Positions 1-6,112 of a DNA stretch of 16,689 bases are shown here, piece by piece. The translations under genes were made by a program, and so were the position numbers. The notes below the pieces were generated by a model. The model was not told where the DNA came from. It did no database searches and saw only the letters and a program-made list of their open reading frames with translations. Origin of the DNA: Bacillota bacterium (GTDB taxonomy: Bacteria > Bacillota > Clostridia > Christensenellales > CAG-138); the NCBI GenBank assembly GCA_023458355.1, contig JAEWZS010000101.1, positions 1-16,689 on the forward strand, in the 5' to 3' direction. The stretch's first letter is position 1. Each line of letters starts with the position of its first letter.

Positions 1-16
1 GATACAACCAGTTCAT
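1..16 (-). CDS. Start of a leftward gene running off the window (first 5 codons only)
   Basis: The complement reads AGGAGG, five bases, then ATG AAC TGG TTG TAT, which gives Met-Asn-Trp-Leu-Tyr before the window ends. A perfect Shine-Dalgarno at ideal spacing makes this a likely true start codon. Five residues say nothing about function. The roughly 200 bases upstream of it are rich in hairpins, so the gene may have a structured leader, but I found no convincing promoter. Confidence 0.55.
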
Positions 17-21
17 AATAA

Positions 22-27
22 CCTCCT
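22..27 (-). promoter_or_regulatory. Ribosome binding site of the leftward partial gene
   Basis: AGGAGG on the complement, five bases before the ATG at 16. It is the main evidence that a gene starts at the left edge. Confidence 0.6.
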
Positions 28-181
28 AAAAAATACTTCGGGGATTGTCAAGGGGCATACCCCTTGACTTTCTTCCGGCTTCGGCGGCATGTACGCCGAA
101 ACGGATGAAAGCCGCAGGCGTTCGTACTTTTCACGCTTTACCGCCCGGAAATGCATAGCATTTTAGGTAAAGCGTGTATTC

Positions 182-209
182 TCAAAAAAGTGGCTTGCCA
201 CTTTTTTGA
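182..209. terminator. A/T-armed perfect palindrome, possible second terminator
   Basis: A 12-bp stem with a CTTG loop has an A-run on one arm and a T-run on the other, so it looks like an intrinsic terminator from either direction. For leftward transcripts it would back up the hairpin at 213-252. Confidence 0.5.
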
Positions 210-212
210 CTT

Positions 213-252
213 AAAAAACCGCTCCGCGGAAGAGGTCGCGGAGCGGTTTTTT
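213..252 (-). terminator. Intrinsic terminator of the Gln/Asn-repeat gene
   Basis: A 16-bp perfect stem (213-228 with 237-252) with an 8-base loop carries six A at one end and six T at the other. On the complement it begins five bases after the TAA of the Gln/Asn-repeat gene. The symmetry makes it bidirectional. Confidence 0.85.
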
Positions 253-257
253 GTACC

Positions 258-446
258 TTACAATTCCCTGTTGTTTTTGTTCTGCTGATTTTGCTGATTC
301 TGCCGATTTTGCTGATTCTGCCGGTTTTGCTGATTCTGTTGGTTTTGCTGATTCTGCTGGTTTTGCCTGTTTTGTTGGTTCTGCTGATTCTGCTGATTTT
401 TCTTGTTTTGTTTGTTCATCGGATTGATGAATTCATCGTACCCCAT
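258..446 (-). CDS. Small Gln/Asn-repeat protein, 62 aa
   Basis: I do not recognise this protein. A short head (MGYDEFINPMNKQNKK) is followed by thirteen Asn-Gln/Arg-Gln triplets (residues 17-55) and the tail NKNNREL. There is no signal peptide or membrane segment; the repeat is polar, uncharged apart from three Arg, and probably disordered. The start is the ATG at 446, because AAAGGAGG lies nine to ten bases upstream of it. An upstream in-frame ATG at 476 would make the Shine-Dalgarno itself coding. A strong terminator follows the stop within a few bases, which supports a real, separately transcribed gene. Similar small Gln/Asn-rich proteins are often spore or envelope associated, but nothing here shows that. 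The opposite strand is open only because the repeat reads as poly-Leu there. Confidence 0.65.
   Translation of the reverse strand: MGYDEFINPMNKQNKKNQQNQQNQQNRQNQQNQQNQQNQQNRQNQQNRQNQQNQQNKNNREL
279..398 (-). repeat. 9-bp tandem repeat coding for Asn-Gln-Gln units
   Basis: About thirteen 9-bp units encode NQQ or NRQ. Neighbouring units alternate in codon use (for example ctgattctg and ttggttttg on the plus strand), giving a partial 18-bp period. Such a tract can change copy number by slippage. Confidence 0.8.
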
Positions 447-596
447 GCAGCGGACCTCCTTTCCGTTCGTAACCATAGTATCTGCAAAAAAAGCCTCCGA
501 TTATCCATGCTTTTTAGCTGTTTCGCATAGGAAGAAAAAAAGCGCAAACACTAAGATTGCCTTTAAAGGATGCTGTTAACGGGCGGTTTTTATGTC

Positions 597-1760
597 ATGC
601 TTTTGATACGAAACGGGTATATCGCAACTATGAGCGGGCGAGATTATGAGCGCGGCAGCGTGCTTATTGACAATGGTAAAATCGTGGCCGTTGGCGAAAG
701 CATCGATCTTGCGCTTGCACATCAAGCGCAAGTGCTCGACGCAAGCGGGCTTGTCGTGATGCCCGGGCTTATCGATGCGCATAGTCACATCGGCATCACG
801 GAGGAAAAAAAAGGTTCCATCGACGACGATTGTAACGAAACCGGCAATCCCCTCACCCCCACCCTTCGTGCCATCGACGCAATCAATCCAATGGATTCTG
901 CCTTCCATAACGCGCTCGCCTCTGGCATTACCTCAGCCATGGTAGGTCCCGGCAGTTCTAATGTTGTTGGCGGGCAGTTCGCCTTTATCAAGCTTACAGG
1001 GCGCTCTTTGGACCCTATGACAGTACTTTTCCCCGCTGCCATGAAGATTGCTTTCGGAGAAAACCCAAAAACGAATTACGGTAAAAACGGTAATCTTCCA
1101 TCCACACGTATGAGCATCGCCTCCATGCTTCGCGAAGAGCTTTTTTTAGCACAAAGCTATAAGAAAAAACGCGATGACGCGCAAAAAACCGGGGATTTTT
1201 TTGAGCCGGATTTTCGTATGGAAAGCTATATGCCTATTTTTGAGGGGAAAATACCATTAAAAGCGCATGTGCACCGCGCGGATGATATTCTCACCGTCAT
1301 TCGAATCGCCAAAGAATTTTCGTTATCCGTTACACTCGACCACTGCACGGAAGGGCATCTTATCCATCAAGAGATTGCCGCAAGCGGTTTCCCGGCAATT
1401 GTTGGGCCTTCGCTCGCCTCACGCTCGAAGCCTGAAGTAGAAAGCCTCGATTTTAAAACCGCAGGAATTTTGCATAAAGCGGGTGTGCTCGTCGCTATCA
1501 CCACCGATCATCCCGTAACCCGTATACAGTACCTGCCTCTGTGCGCTGGGCTTGCTGCGCGCGAGGGTTTGGATGAGTATGAAGCTCTTAAAGCTATCAC
1601 TATAAACGCTGCGCGCATCTGTCGCGTTTCGCATAGAGTAGGCAGCCTGGAACCTCAAAAGGACGCAGATATAGCCATTTTCGACGGCAACCCCATGGAC
1701 ATTTTCACGCATGCCGTTTATACCATCATCAACGGTGAAGTGGTCTACCAGAAGAAGTAA
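597..1760 (+). CDS. Metal-dependent amidohydrolase (imidazolonepropionase-like), 387 aa
   Basis: Cytosolic member of the amidohydrolase superfamily (COG1228-like), hydrolysing an amide or similar bond at a metal centre. The N-terminal composite beta-sandwich strand (LIRNGYIATM) and the motif VVMPGLIDAHSHIG give metal ligands His62 and His64. KAHVH at residues 222-226 supplies Lys222, His224 and His226; His249 or His254 lies in LDHCTEGH; and Asp304 in ITTDHP is the usual catalytic Asp. The C-terminus (DADIAIFDGNP, then TIINGEVVY) closes the sandwich domain as expected. The family normally starts just before LIRNG, so I chose the ATG at 597 over the in-frame ATG at 570, although the Shine-Dalgarno (GGGCGG) is mediocre. 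The substrate cannot be told from sequence. The gene stands alone between oppositely oriented or independently promoted genes. Confidence 0.88.
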   Translation: MLLIRNGYIATMSGRDYERGSVLIDNGKIVAVGESIDLALAHQAQVLDASGLVVMPGLIDAHSHIGITEEKKGSIDDDCNETGNPLTPTLRAIDAINPMDSAFHNALASGITSAMVGPGSSNVVGGQFAFIKLTGRSLDPMTVLFPAAMKIAFGENPKTNYGKNGNLPSTRMSIASMLREELFLAQSYKKKRDDAQKTGDFFEPDFRMESYMPIFEGKIPLKAHVHRADDILTVIRIAKEFSLSVTLDHCTEGHLIHQEIAASGFPAIVGPSLASRSKPEVESLDFKTAGILHKAGVLVAITTDHPVTRIQYLPLCAGLAAREGLDEYEALKAITINAARICRVSHRVGSLEPQKDADIAIFDGNPMDIFTHAVYTIINGEVVYQKK

Positions 1761-1767
1761 TTTTTGC

Positions 1768-1796
1768 TTGCAAAGATATTACCTGCGTGGTAGAAT
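1768..1796 (+). promoter_or_regulatory. Sigma-A-like promoter of rpmB
   Basis: TTGCAA (1768-1773), a 17-bp spacer, then TAGAAT (1791-1796) starts eight bases after the amidohydrolase stop codon. Transcription would start near 1803, giving a leader of about 45 nt. Confidence 0.7.
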
Positions 1797-1848
1797 AGCT
1801 TTGTTTGATTGAAACCGTATGCCTTGTATCGGTAAGGAGGTGTAGAGC

Positions 1849-2037
1849 ATGGGTAAGTTTTGCGAAGTATGCAACAAGGGTATTATGTCCGGTAATTTGG
1901 TGAGCCACTCCAACAGGAAAACCAAACGCACATGGGCACCCAACATCCAGCGCGTCAATGCTGTAGTTAACGGCACGCCGCGTAAAATGAATGTTTGCAC
2001 GCGCTGCCTTCGTTCCGGTAAGGTCCAACGCGGCTAA
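1849..2037 (+). CDS. rpmB: Ribosomal protein bL28, 62 aa
   Basis: Component of the large ribosomal subunit. The N-terminal CEVC (Cys5, Cys8) and C-terminal CTRC (Cys50, Cys53) form the zinc-ribbon version of L28. The conserved stretch SHSNRKTKRTWAPNIQRV between them is diagnostic. The length of 62 residues is normal for Gram-positive L28. AAGGAGGTG lies six bases before the ATG. The gene is monocistronic here, with its own promoter (1768-1796) and a hairpin after it. Cys-containing L28 depends on zinc, and some bacteria carry a second Cys-free paralogue elsewhere; none is visible in this window. Confidence 0.97.
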   Translation: MGKFCEVCNKGIMSGNLVSHSNRKTKRTWAPNIQRVNAVVNGTPRKMNVCTRCLRSGKVQRG

Positions 2038-2059
2038 TGTAACCTAACAGGTAACTTTT

Positions 2060-2085
2060 AAGGCCAACGCATAAGCGTTGGCCTT
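2060..2085. terminator. Hairpin between rpmB and the small leftward gene
   Basis: An 11-bp perfect stem (2060-2070 with 2075-2085) has an ATAA loop. The T-run is short on both strands (CTTT then GCC on the plus strand), so termination strength is uncertain. Its place between two converging gene ends fits a shared terminator. Confidence 0.6.
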
Positions 2086-2103
2086 TGCCATGTTCGCAAT
2101 TTT

Positions 2104-2292
2104 TTAATATCGCTTGATAACCACCGCAAAAACGACTGTGGTCGCACCCGAAAGTAATAGTGACAGCAGAAATTCTACCCCGCAGCACAACAGCAATAAT
2201 AGCGTTATAAAAAACACAAGCCCGTTGCGAAACGGCCCGCGCCTGACGCAGCGCTTGTTAATAAAAATTGTGGATGGTCTTCTCTGTACCAA
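2104..2292 (-). CDS. Probable small membrane protein, 62 aa
   Basis: I do not recognise this protein. A basic N-terminus with seven Arg/Lys in the first 22 residues is followed by about 35 hydrophobic residues (GLVFFITLLLLLCCGVEFLL, then SLLLSGATTVVFAVVI) ending in KRY. That suggests one long or two short membrane segments. The start would be TTG at 2292, with GGAAGGGG about nine bases upstream. A perfect TATAAT at 2319-2324 on the complement could be its -10 box, with only a weak -35. The stop faces the hairpin at 2060-2085. A 102-codon frame on the other strand (2114-2422) is the alternative, but its Ser/Asn-rich composition is what the antisense of a hydrophobic stretch gives. The call is moderately supported. 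Confidence 0.45.
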   Translation of the reverse strand: MVQRRPSTIFINKRCVRRGPFRNGLVFFITLLLLLCCGVEFLLSLLLSGATTVVFAVVIKRY

Positions 2293-2318
2293 ATCAATCG
2301 CCCCTTCCTCCCTATTCC

Positions 2319-2324
2319 ATTATA
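2319..2324 (-). promoter_or_regulatory. Possible -10 box of the small membrane protein gene
   Basis: Perfect TATAAT on the complement, 27 bases before the proposed TTG start. At 18-bp spacing the -35 would be TGAACG, only three of six consensus bases, so the promoter is tentative. Confidence 0.35.
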
Positions 2325-2418
2325 CGCGGGGAGCATTTTGCGCGTTCACGCCATATCGTAGTACGGAATACATTGTGATATATACGGTGTTTTCTTCTTT
2401 TAAACTTAGGAGGCAGAA

Positions 2419-3174
2419 ATGAATGTTATTGTCGAGGCAAAGGATATCCGCCTCACCTACCACGATCCCTCCGGCGAAACGGAAGCGATTTCAAACGTGA
2501 GCTTTCAAGTTTTTGAAGGTGAATTTGTATCCATCGTGGGTCCTTCCGGTTGCGGAAAAACAAGTGTACTCTCTTTGATAGCGGGGCTCATGCCGCCCTC
2601 GGGCGGCGAAATACGCAACTATGGCAACGCAGCGGGCTATATGCTGCAGCGCGACCATCTGCTAGATTGGCGAAACATCGAAGGGAATGTGCTCCTCGGC
2701 CTGCAAGTAAAAGGTATGTTAAACGAGGAAACGAAGGCGAACGCCATCGCGCTTTTAGATACCTATGGTCTAAGTGAGTTTCGATACAATTACCCTCGCC
2801 AGCTCTCAGGCGGCATGCGCCAAAAGGTAGCGCTCATACGTACGCTTGCCTTTAAGCCCGACTTGCTGCTTCTTGACGAGCCTTTTTCCTCACTCGATTA
2901 CTTAACGCGGCTTAAAGCATCCAACGAGATACACGACATCATTAAAAAAGAAAAAAAGACGGCCATCCTCGTAACGCACGATATAGCGGAAGCCATCTCC
3001 ATGAGCGACAGGATATTGGTACTCACCACGCGGCCAGCTCGCATAAAAAACGAGTACATCGTTACGCTCACGGCGAAGCCGGAACCGATTGCCCGCAGGA
3101 ACGCGCCGGAATTCAAAGAATATTTCGACCGCATCTGGAAGGAGCTCGATAACGGTGAAGCAAATAACCGATAA
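2419..3174 (+). CDS. ABC transporter ATP-binding protein, nitrate/sulfonate/taurine (SsuB/TauB) type, 251 aa
   Basis: ATPase subunit of an importer at the inner face of the membrane. Walker A is GPSGCGKTS (41-49), the Q-loop Gln is residue 77 in YMLQRDHLLDW, the signature is LSGGM (129-133), Walker B is LLLLDEP (149-155), and the switch His187 lies in LVTHD. The words YMLQRDxLLxW and GGMRQKVALIRTLA are typical of the SsuB/TauB/ThiZ branch. AGGAGG lies five bases before the ATG. Its 3' end overlaps the permease start by 20 bp, so the two are translationally coupled. No substrate-binding protein lies next to them, and I saw no TPP riboswitch or other known leader. The cargo (sulfonate, nitrate, a thiamine precursor or other) is therefore unknown. 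Confidence 0.94.
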   Translation: MNVIVEAKDIRLTYHDPSGETEAISNVSFQVFEGEFVSIVGPSGCGKTSVLSLIAGLMPPSGGEIRNYGNAAGYMLQRDHLLDWRNIEGNVLLGLQVKGMLNEETKANAIALLDTYGLSEFRYNYPRQLSGGMRQKVALIRTLAFKPDLLLLDEPFSSLDYLTRLKASNEIHDIIKKEKKTAILVTHDIAEAISMSDRILVLTTRPARIKNEYIVTLTAKPEPIARRNAPEFKEYFDRIWKELDNGEANNR

Positions 3175-3973
3175 CATTTCAAGGGAACACCAAGCGTATC
3201 TGGGAAGAATAAAGCGCAAGACTACATTCGTTACCTTCATGCGCTATGCAATTTTAGTATTGTTCCTCATAGTGTGGGAGCTTGCAGCACAAGCGGGGGT
3301 TATCGATCCGTTCATCGCAAGCTCACCCTCGCGCGTCGCCGCTACCATCGCAAGGCTTTATACAAACGGTGACCTTTTCATGCACATAGGTTTAACGCTC
3401 TTTGAAACCGTAGTAGGTTTTTTATTGGGCACGCTCGTCGGCACGCTCATCGCCATACTTCTTTGGTGGAGCAAAACGCTTTCGCGCATCCTTGATCCTT
3501 ACCTCGTGATATTGAACGCCCTACCCAAGATTGCCCTTGGGCCAATCCTCATCGTATGGTTTGGCTCTGGTGTAAAAAGCATCATAGCGATGGGACTGTT
3601 TATATCTTTTATTGTTACGATCATGAGCGTTTATGCGGGGTTTAACGAGATCAGCGACGAAAAGCAGCTTTTGATGCGCACCCTGGGTGCCAGCAAGCTT
3701 AAAATCCTCACGATGGTGGTTCTTCCCGCATCCGTTCCCACCATCATAAGCGCGCTTAAGATAAGCGTAGGAATGAGCTGGGTGGGCGTAATCGTCGGCG
3801 AATACCTCGTTTCAAAAGCGGGTTTGGGTTACCTCATCGTGTACGGCGGCCAGGTGTTCAAACTCGACCTTGTGATGGCGAGCATTGTGATTTTGTGCGT
3901 ACTTGCAGCGCTTATGTACTACGGTGTGGCGTATGCAGAAAAGAAATTGGTGCAATGGCGCACGCACGGATAA
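3155..3973 (+). CDS. ABC transporter permease, SsuC/TauC type, 272 aa
   Basis: Membrane subunit partnering the ATPase just upstream. A short cytoplasmic N-terminus precedes about six hydrophobic segments, starting with AILVLFLIVWELAAQ. The cytoplasmic EAA-type loop MRTLGASKLKILTMVVLPAS contacts the ATPase. IASSPSRVAATI and LPKIALGPILIVWFG are typical of the BPD_transp_1 SsuC/TauC family, and 272 residues is normal. The start is GTG at 3155, inside the end of the ATPase gene, with AAGGAG ten bases upstream. An in-frame ATG at 3089 would overlap the ATPase by 86 bases without a good Shine-Dalgarno. The stop lies four bases from the end of the converging yfcE gene, with no terminator between. 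Confidence 0.92.
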   Translation: MKQITDNISREHQAYLGRIKRKTTFVTFMRYAILVLFLIVWELAAQAGVIDPFIASSPSRVAATIARLYTNGDLFMHIGLTLFETVVGFLLGTLVGTLIAILLWWSKTLSRILDPYLVILNALPKIALGPILIVWFGSGVKSIIAMGLFISFIVTIMSVYAGFNEISDEKQLLMRTLGASKLKILTMVVLPASVPTIISALKISVGMSWVGVIVGEYLVSKAGLGYLIVYGGQVFKLDLVMASIVILCVLAALMYYGVAYAEKKLVQWRTHG

Positions 3974-3977
3974 TGAT

Positions 3978-4445
3978 TTACAGTAAAACGATTTTTGCGC
4001 TAACATCGCCCTTCTCAATGGTGAGTTTCGCGACGGACGGCCTGCCCCGTAAAGGAAGCGCGGCACTCCCGGGATTGATTCCCAATATGCTCCCCCATGC
4101 TTCCACAAGCGGTACATGCGTATGCCCAAACAGCACCGCTGAACATAGGAAATCTTCGGCGCGGTAGAACACCGTTTGTACGTTTTGCTTAACGCCATAT
4201 TTGTGACCGTGTGTTAAGAGCAGACGCACACCCTGAAGCATGATCACGCGCTCAACTTCCGCACTCAAGTCAAAGTCGCAGTTGCCGCGCACGGCGTATA
4301 CAGGTACGTTTGCAGTGCTTAATGCACGGCTGTCGGAGGCATGATCGCCAAGGTGTATCCATGCATCCATATGCGGCAGTGCATTAAGCGCGCGCCTGAT
4401 TGCGTAATCGCTCCCGTGCGTGTCTGAAATGACGCCTACGTTCAT
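3978..4445 (-). CDS. yfcE: YfcE/MJ0936-type metallophosphoesterase, 155 aa
   Basis: Cytosolic calcineurin-like phosphodiesterase, equivalent by position and size to Bacillus subtilis YsnB. All metal-site motifs are present: SDTHG (Asp8, His10), LGDH (Asp34), GNCD (Asn55), THGH (His79, His81) and GHTH (His108, His110). The ATG overlaps the rdgB stop as ATGA, so translation is coupled and the two form one unit. The family hydrolyses model phosphodiesters; the natural substrate is unsettled. The length is typical. The gene ends tail to tail with the ABC permease, four bases apart. Confidence 0.93.
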   Translation of the reverse strand: MNVGVISDTHGSDYAIRRALNALPHMDAWIHLGDHASDSRALSTANVPVYAVRGNCDFDLSAEVERVIMLQGVRLLLTHGHKYGVKQNVQTVFYRAEDFLCSAVLFGHTHVPLVEAWGSILGINPGSAALPLRGRPSVAKLTIEKGDVSAKIVLL

Positions 4446-5038
4446 TTACCCTCGCACTCCAATTTTTCGCGCAGAGCGCTTAATGCGCGCGCACGATGGC
4501 TGATCTCGTTCTTTTTTTCGGTGGCAAGTTCCGCAAATGTCATCCCCTCCGGCTCATACAAAAACAGCGGGTCGTATCCAAAGCCGTTATTGCCGCGCGG
4601 TGCAAACAAAAGCCTCCCCTCCACTGTTCCGATAGCCGTAACTGGCTCGCCGCTGCGCCTAACGAGCGCAACTGCGCTCACAAAACGACAGGTACGCTTG
4701 TCCATCGGTACATCGAGCATGTCAGCTAACAGCTTATCATTGTTAGCTAAATCATCGTGCCCTTCTCCTGCATAGCGGGCACTGTATACCCCAGGCGCCC
4801 CAAAAAGTGCATCCACCGCAATGCCGCTGTCGTCGGCTAGCGCAGCGTCTGCATCGGAAACGGCAAGTACCTCGCGCGCCTTTTTCAGGGCGTTTTCCGC
4901 AAAGGTCTTGCCGTCTTCCACCACGTCGATGTCGATGAGAGCGTCTTTGAGAGAATAGATACTGTCAAAGTAGGGCGCAAGTATCGCCTTAATCTCCGCG
5001 ACCTTATGCGCATTGTTGGAAGCAATAATGAGCTTCAT
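4442..5038 (-). CDS. rdgB: RdgB/HAM1 non-canonical purine NTP pyrophosphatase, 198 aa
   Basis: Cleaves XTP, ITP and dITP to the monophosphate and pyrophosphate, keeping deaminated purines out of DNA and RNA. The N-terminus IIASNNAHKVAEI is the family nucleotide-binding motif. ADDSG (catalytic Asp70), GAPGVYSARYAG, NNGFGYDPLF and EISHRARAL follow in the expected order. The length of 198 is typical. AAGGAG lies about seven bases before the ATG. It sits 27 bp after gerM and overlaps yfcE by four bases. B. subtilis has the same order (gerM-rph-ysnA-ysnB), except that rph is missing here. Confidence 0.96.
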   Translation of the reverse strand: MKLIIASNNAHKVAEIKAILAPYFDSIYSLKDALIDIDVVEDGKTFAENALKKAREVLAVSDADAALADDSGIAVDALFGAPGVYSARYAGEGHDDLANNDKLLADMLDVPMDKRTCRFVSAVALVRRSGEPVTAIGTVEGRLLFAPRGNNGFGYDPLFLYEPEGMTFAELATEKKNEISHRARALSALREKLECEGK

Positions 5039-5065
5039 ATTTTCTCCTTCGTAAAGTCCTTACAT

Positions 5066-6016
5066 TTATTTACCGTATTCGTTCGCGTAGAGCGGTGCTG
5101 AAGTCTGCTTTGCAAATGCGTCGTATGGCTCCCCGTTGACATATACTTCAAGCATAGTGATGGGCTGAATCTCAGCTAACGTCAGATACAGCGTTTCGTA
5201 GGCGGCCTGCGACAGTCCTTCGATAAGCTCCACCTGCTTAAACTCTTCGCTGAAATTAACGACTGCCGCACCATCGGCATAGGAAAGCCCGAGCATTTCC
5301 GTGCCTTCAGGGAAGGCATTGACGAGCCCATCAAACTTCGGCCCGTTCATAAGCTCGCGCACAGAACTTTCAAGTGTCGGCGCAATGTTCGTAAGCCGCG
5401 TGACGGGTACATTAAGGCTTCCCGAAGCATTGGAATAATATAGCGTCATAAGATACACATCGTCCGTTACGACCTGCGCATCCGCTTCCTCCATGTTCAG
5501 CGGAAACGCGCTCATTTCACCGGAGATTTTCGTGCCGTTAGGGAGCGATTTAATGCTTTTGCCGTTAACGGTGATACGCACGGTATCGATGGATTCAAAT
5601 TCCGTAAGCGTGTTCACCACCGAAATCACCATCGCCTGCTCCTTTTCGGCGGAACTCAACTCACTTAGTCCGATTAAATCGAGGGTAGCACACTTGTCGT
5701 CGCCGATGCGGAGCGTATAGGTCGTGCCCGCAGGCAGCACCGTGTTGAGTCCGAGCGCAGAAGCGCTTTCATAGTTGCCGTTTTGATCTACAAGGTAGCT
5801 CAAGGCTGCCTTGCCGATCCCCTCCTCCCACGGTATAAGCTTCATCACCGGCACTACGAAACCATCGTCGCTCAGATAATACAGCATCGTGCGCCTATAG
5901 CCCGCCTCAGTTGAAAGCCCATCCTCATAAACGCCCTGCGCCTCCTGCTTGCAGCCGGCTAAGAAAGAGCACAGGAGCAGCATGCATACGATGAGGCAAA
6001 TCGGTCTGCTCCGCAT
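5066..6016 (-). CDS. gerM: GerM-like lipoprotein with two GerMN domains, 316 aa
   Basis: Probable envelope lipoprotein. In B. subtilis, GerM supports the mother cell-forespore channel during sporulation. The N-terminus is a lipoprotein signal: Arg2 and Arg4, a hydrophobic run, then lipobox LAGC with the lipidated Cys22. Two GerMN domains follow, about residues 60-155 and 187-300, the second containing LESSVRELMNGP and AAVVNFSEEF. The start is the ATG at 6016 because GGAGG lies seven to eight bases upstream and the signal peptide begins there; an in-frame start further out lacks this. A promoter at 6041-6069 probably drives gerM-rdgB-yfcE. GerMN domains also occur in non-sporulation lipoproteins, so the gerM name rests on the two domains plus gene order. 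Confidence 0.85.
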   Translation of the reverse strand: MRSRPICLIVCMLLLCSFLAGCKQEAQGVYEDGLSTEAGYRRTMLYYLSDDGFVVPVMKLIPWEEGIGKAALSYLVDQNGNYESASALGLNTVLPAGTTYTLRIGDDKCATLDLIGLSELSSAEKEQAMVISVVNTLTEFESIDTVRITVNGKSIKSLPNGTKISGEMSAFPLNMEEADAQVVTDDVYLMTLYYSNASGSLNVPVTRLTNIAPTLESSVRELMNGPKFDGLVNAFPEGTEMLGLSYADGAAVVNFSEEFKQVELIEGLSQAAYETLYLTLAEIQPITMLEVYVNGEPYDAFAKQTSAPLYANEYGK

Positions 6017-6040
6017 ACAAAATCCTCCATTCGGGGTTTT

Positions 6041-6069
6041 TGTATATGGATATTCGGCAATTTGCTCAA
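6041..6069 (-). promoter_or_regulatory. Possible promoter of gerM-rdgB-yfcE
   Basis: On the complement, TTGAGC (6069-6064), a 17-bp spacer, then TATACA (6046-6041). Each box matches four of six consensus bases. It lies just upstream of the gerM Shine-Dalgarno, giving a short leader. A sporulation sigma factor could act instead; the sequence does not decide. Confidence 0.45.
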
Positions 6070-6112
6070 ACATACCGCAGATTTCAGCCGATTCAAGGCA
6101 TAATACCTCGTG

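Larger units (their letters stand above)
47..252. repeat. Array of intergenic palindromes
   Basis: Five inverted repeats follow one another. The arms are: 47-55 with 60-68 (perfect 9 bp, loop of 4); 80-86 with 94-100 (7 bp), nested in 76-81 with 109-114; 132-142 with 166-176 (perfect 11 bp), enclosing 149-154 with 158-163; 182-193 with 198-209 (perfect 12 bp, A-rich then T-rich arms); and 213-228 with 237-252 (perfect 16 bp). The last is a normal terminator and the fourth also looks like one. The others have no obvious job. They could be the leader RNA of the leftward gene at position 16 or part of a dispersed repeat. The interpretation is open. Confidence 0.7.

Noticed and set aside
46..51. 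Perfect TTGACA on the complement as a -35 box
   Set aside because: A -10 at 17 bp would fall on the Shine-Dalgarno of the gene itself (TAGGAG), and the hexamer is explained by the 47-68 palindrome.
279..398. Tandem repeats as a CRISPR array
   Set aside because: The units are 9 bp, contiguous and in frame as NQQ codons, with no spacers.
291..530. Rightward 79-codon frame starting with poly-Leu/Ile/Val
   Set aside because: It is the antisense of the Asn-Gln-Gln repeat and has no ribosome site. The leftward gene has a good one plus a terminator.
2293..2418. TPP or other riboswitch before the SsuBC-type genes
   Set aside because: No recognisable THI-box or other conserved aptamer words are present.
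2114..2422. Rightward 102-codon frame ending in the ABC ATPase start (ATGA overlap)
   Set aside because: Ser/Asn/Thr-rich composition typical of antisense to a hydrophobic gene, and no ribosome site. The overlap is likely chance.
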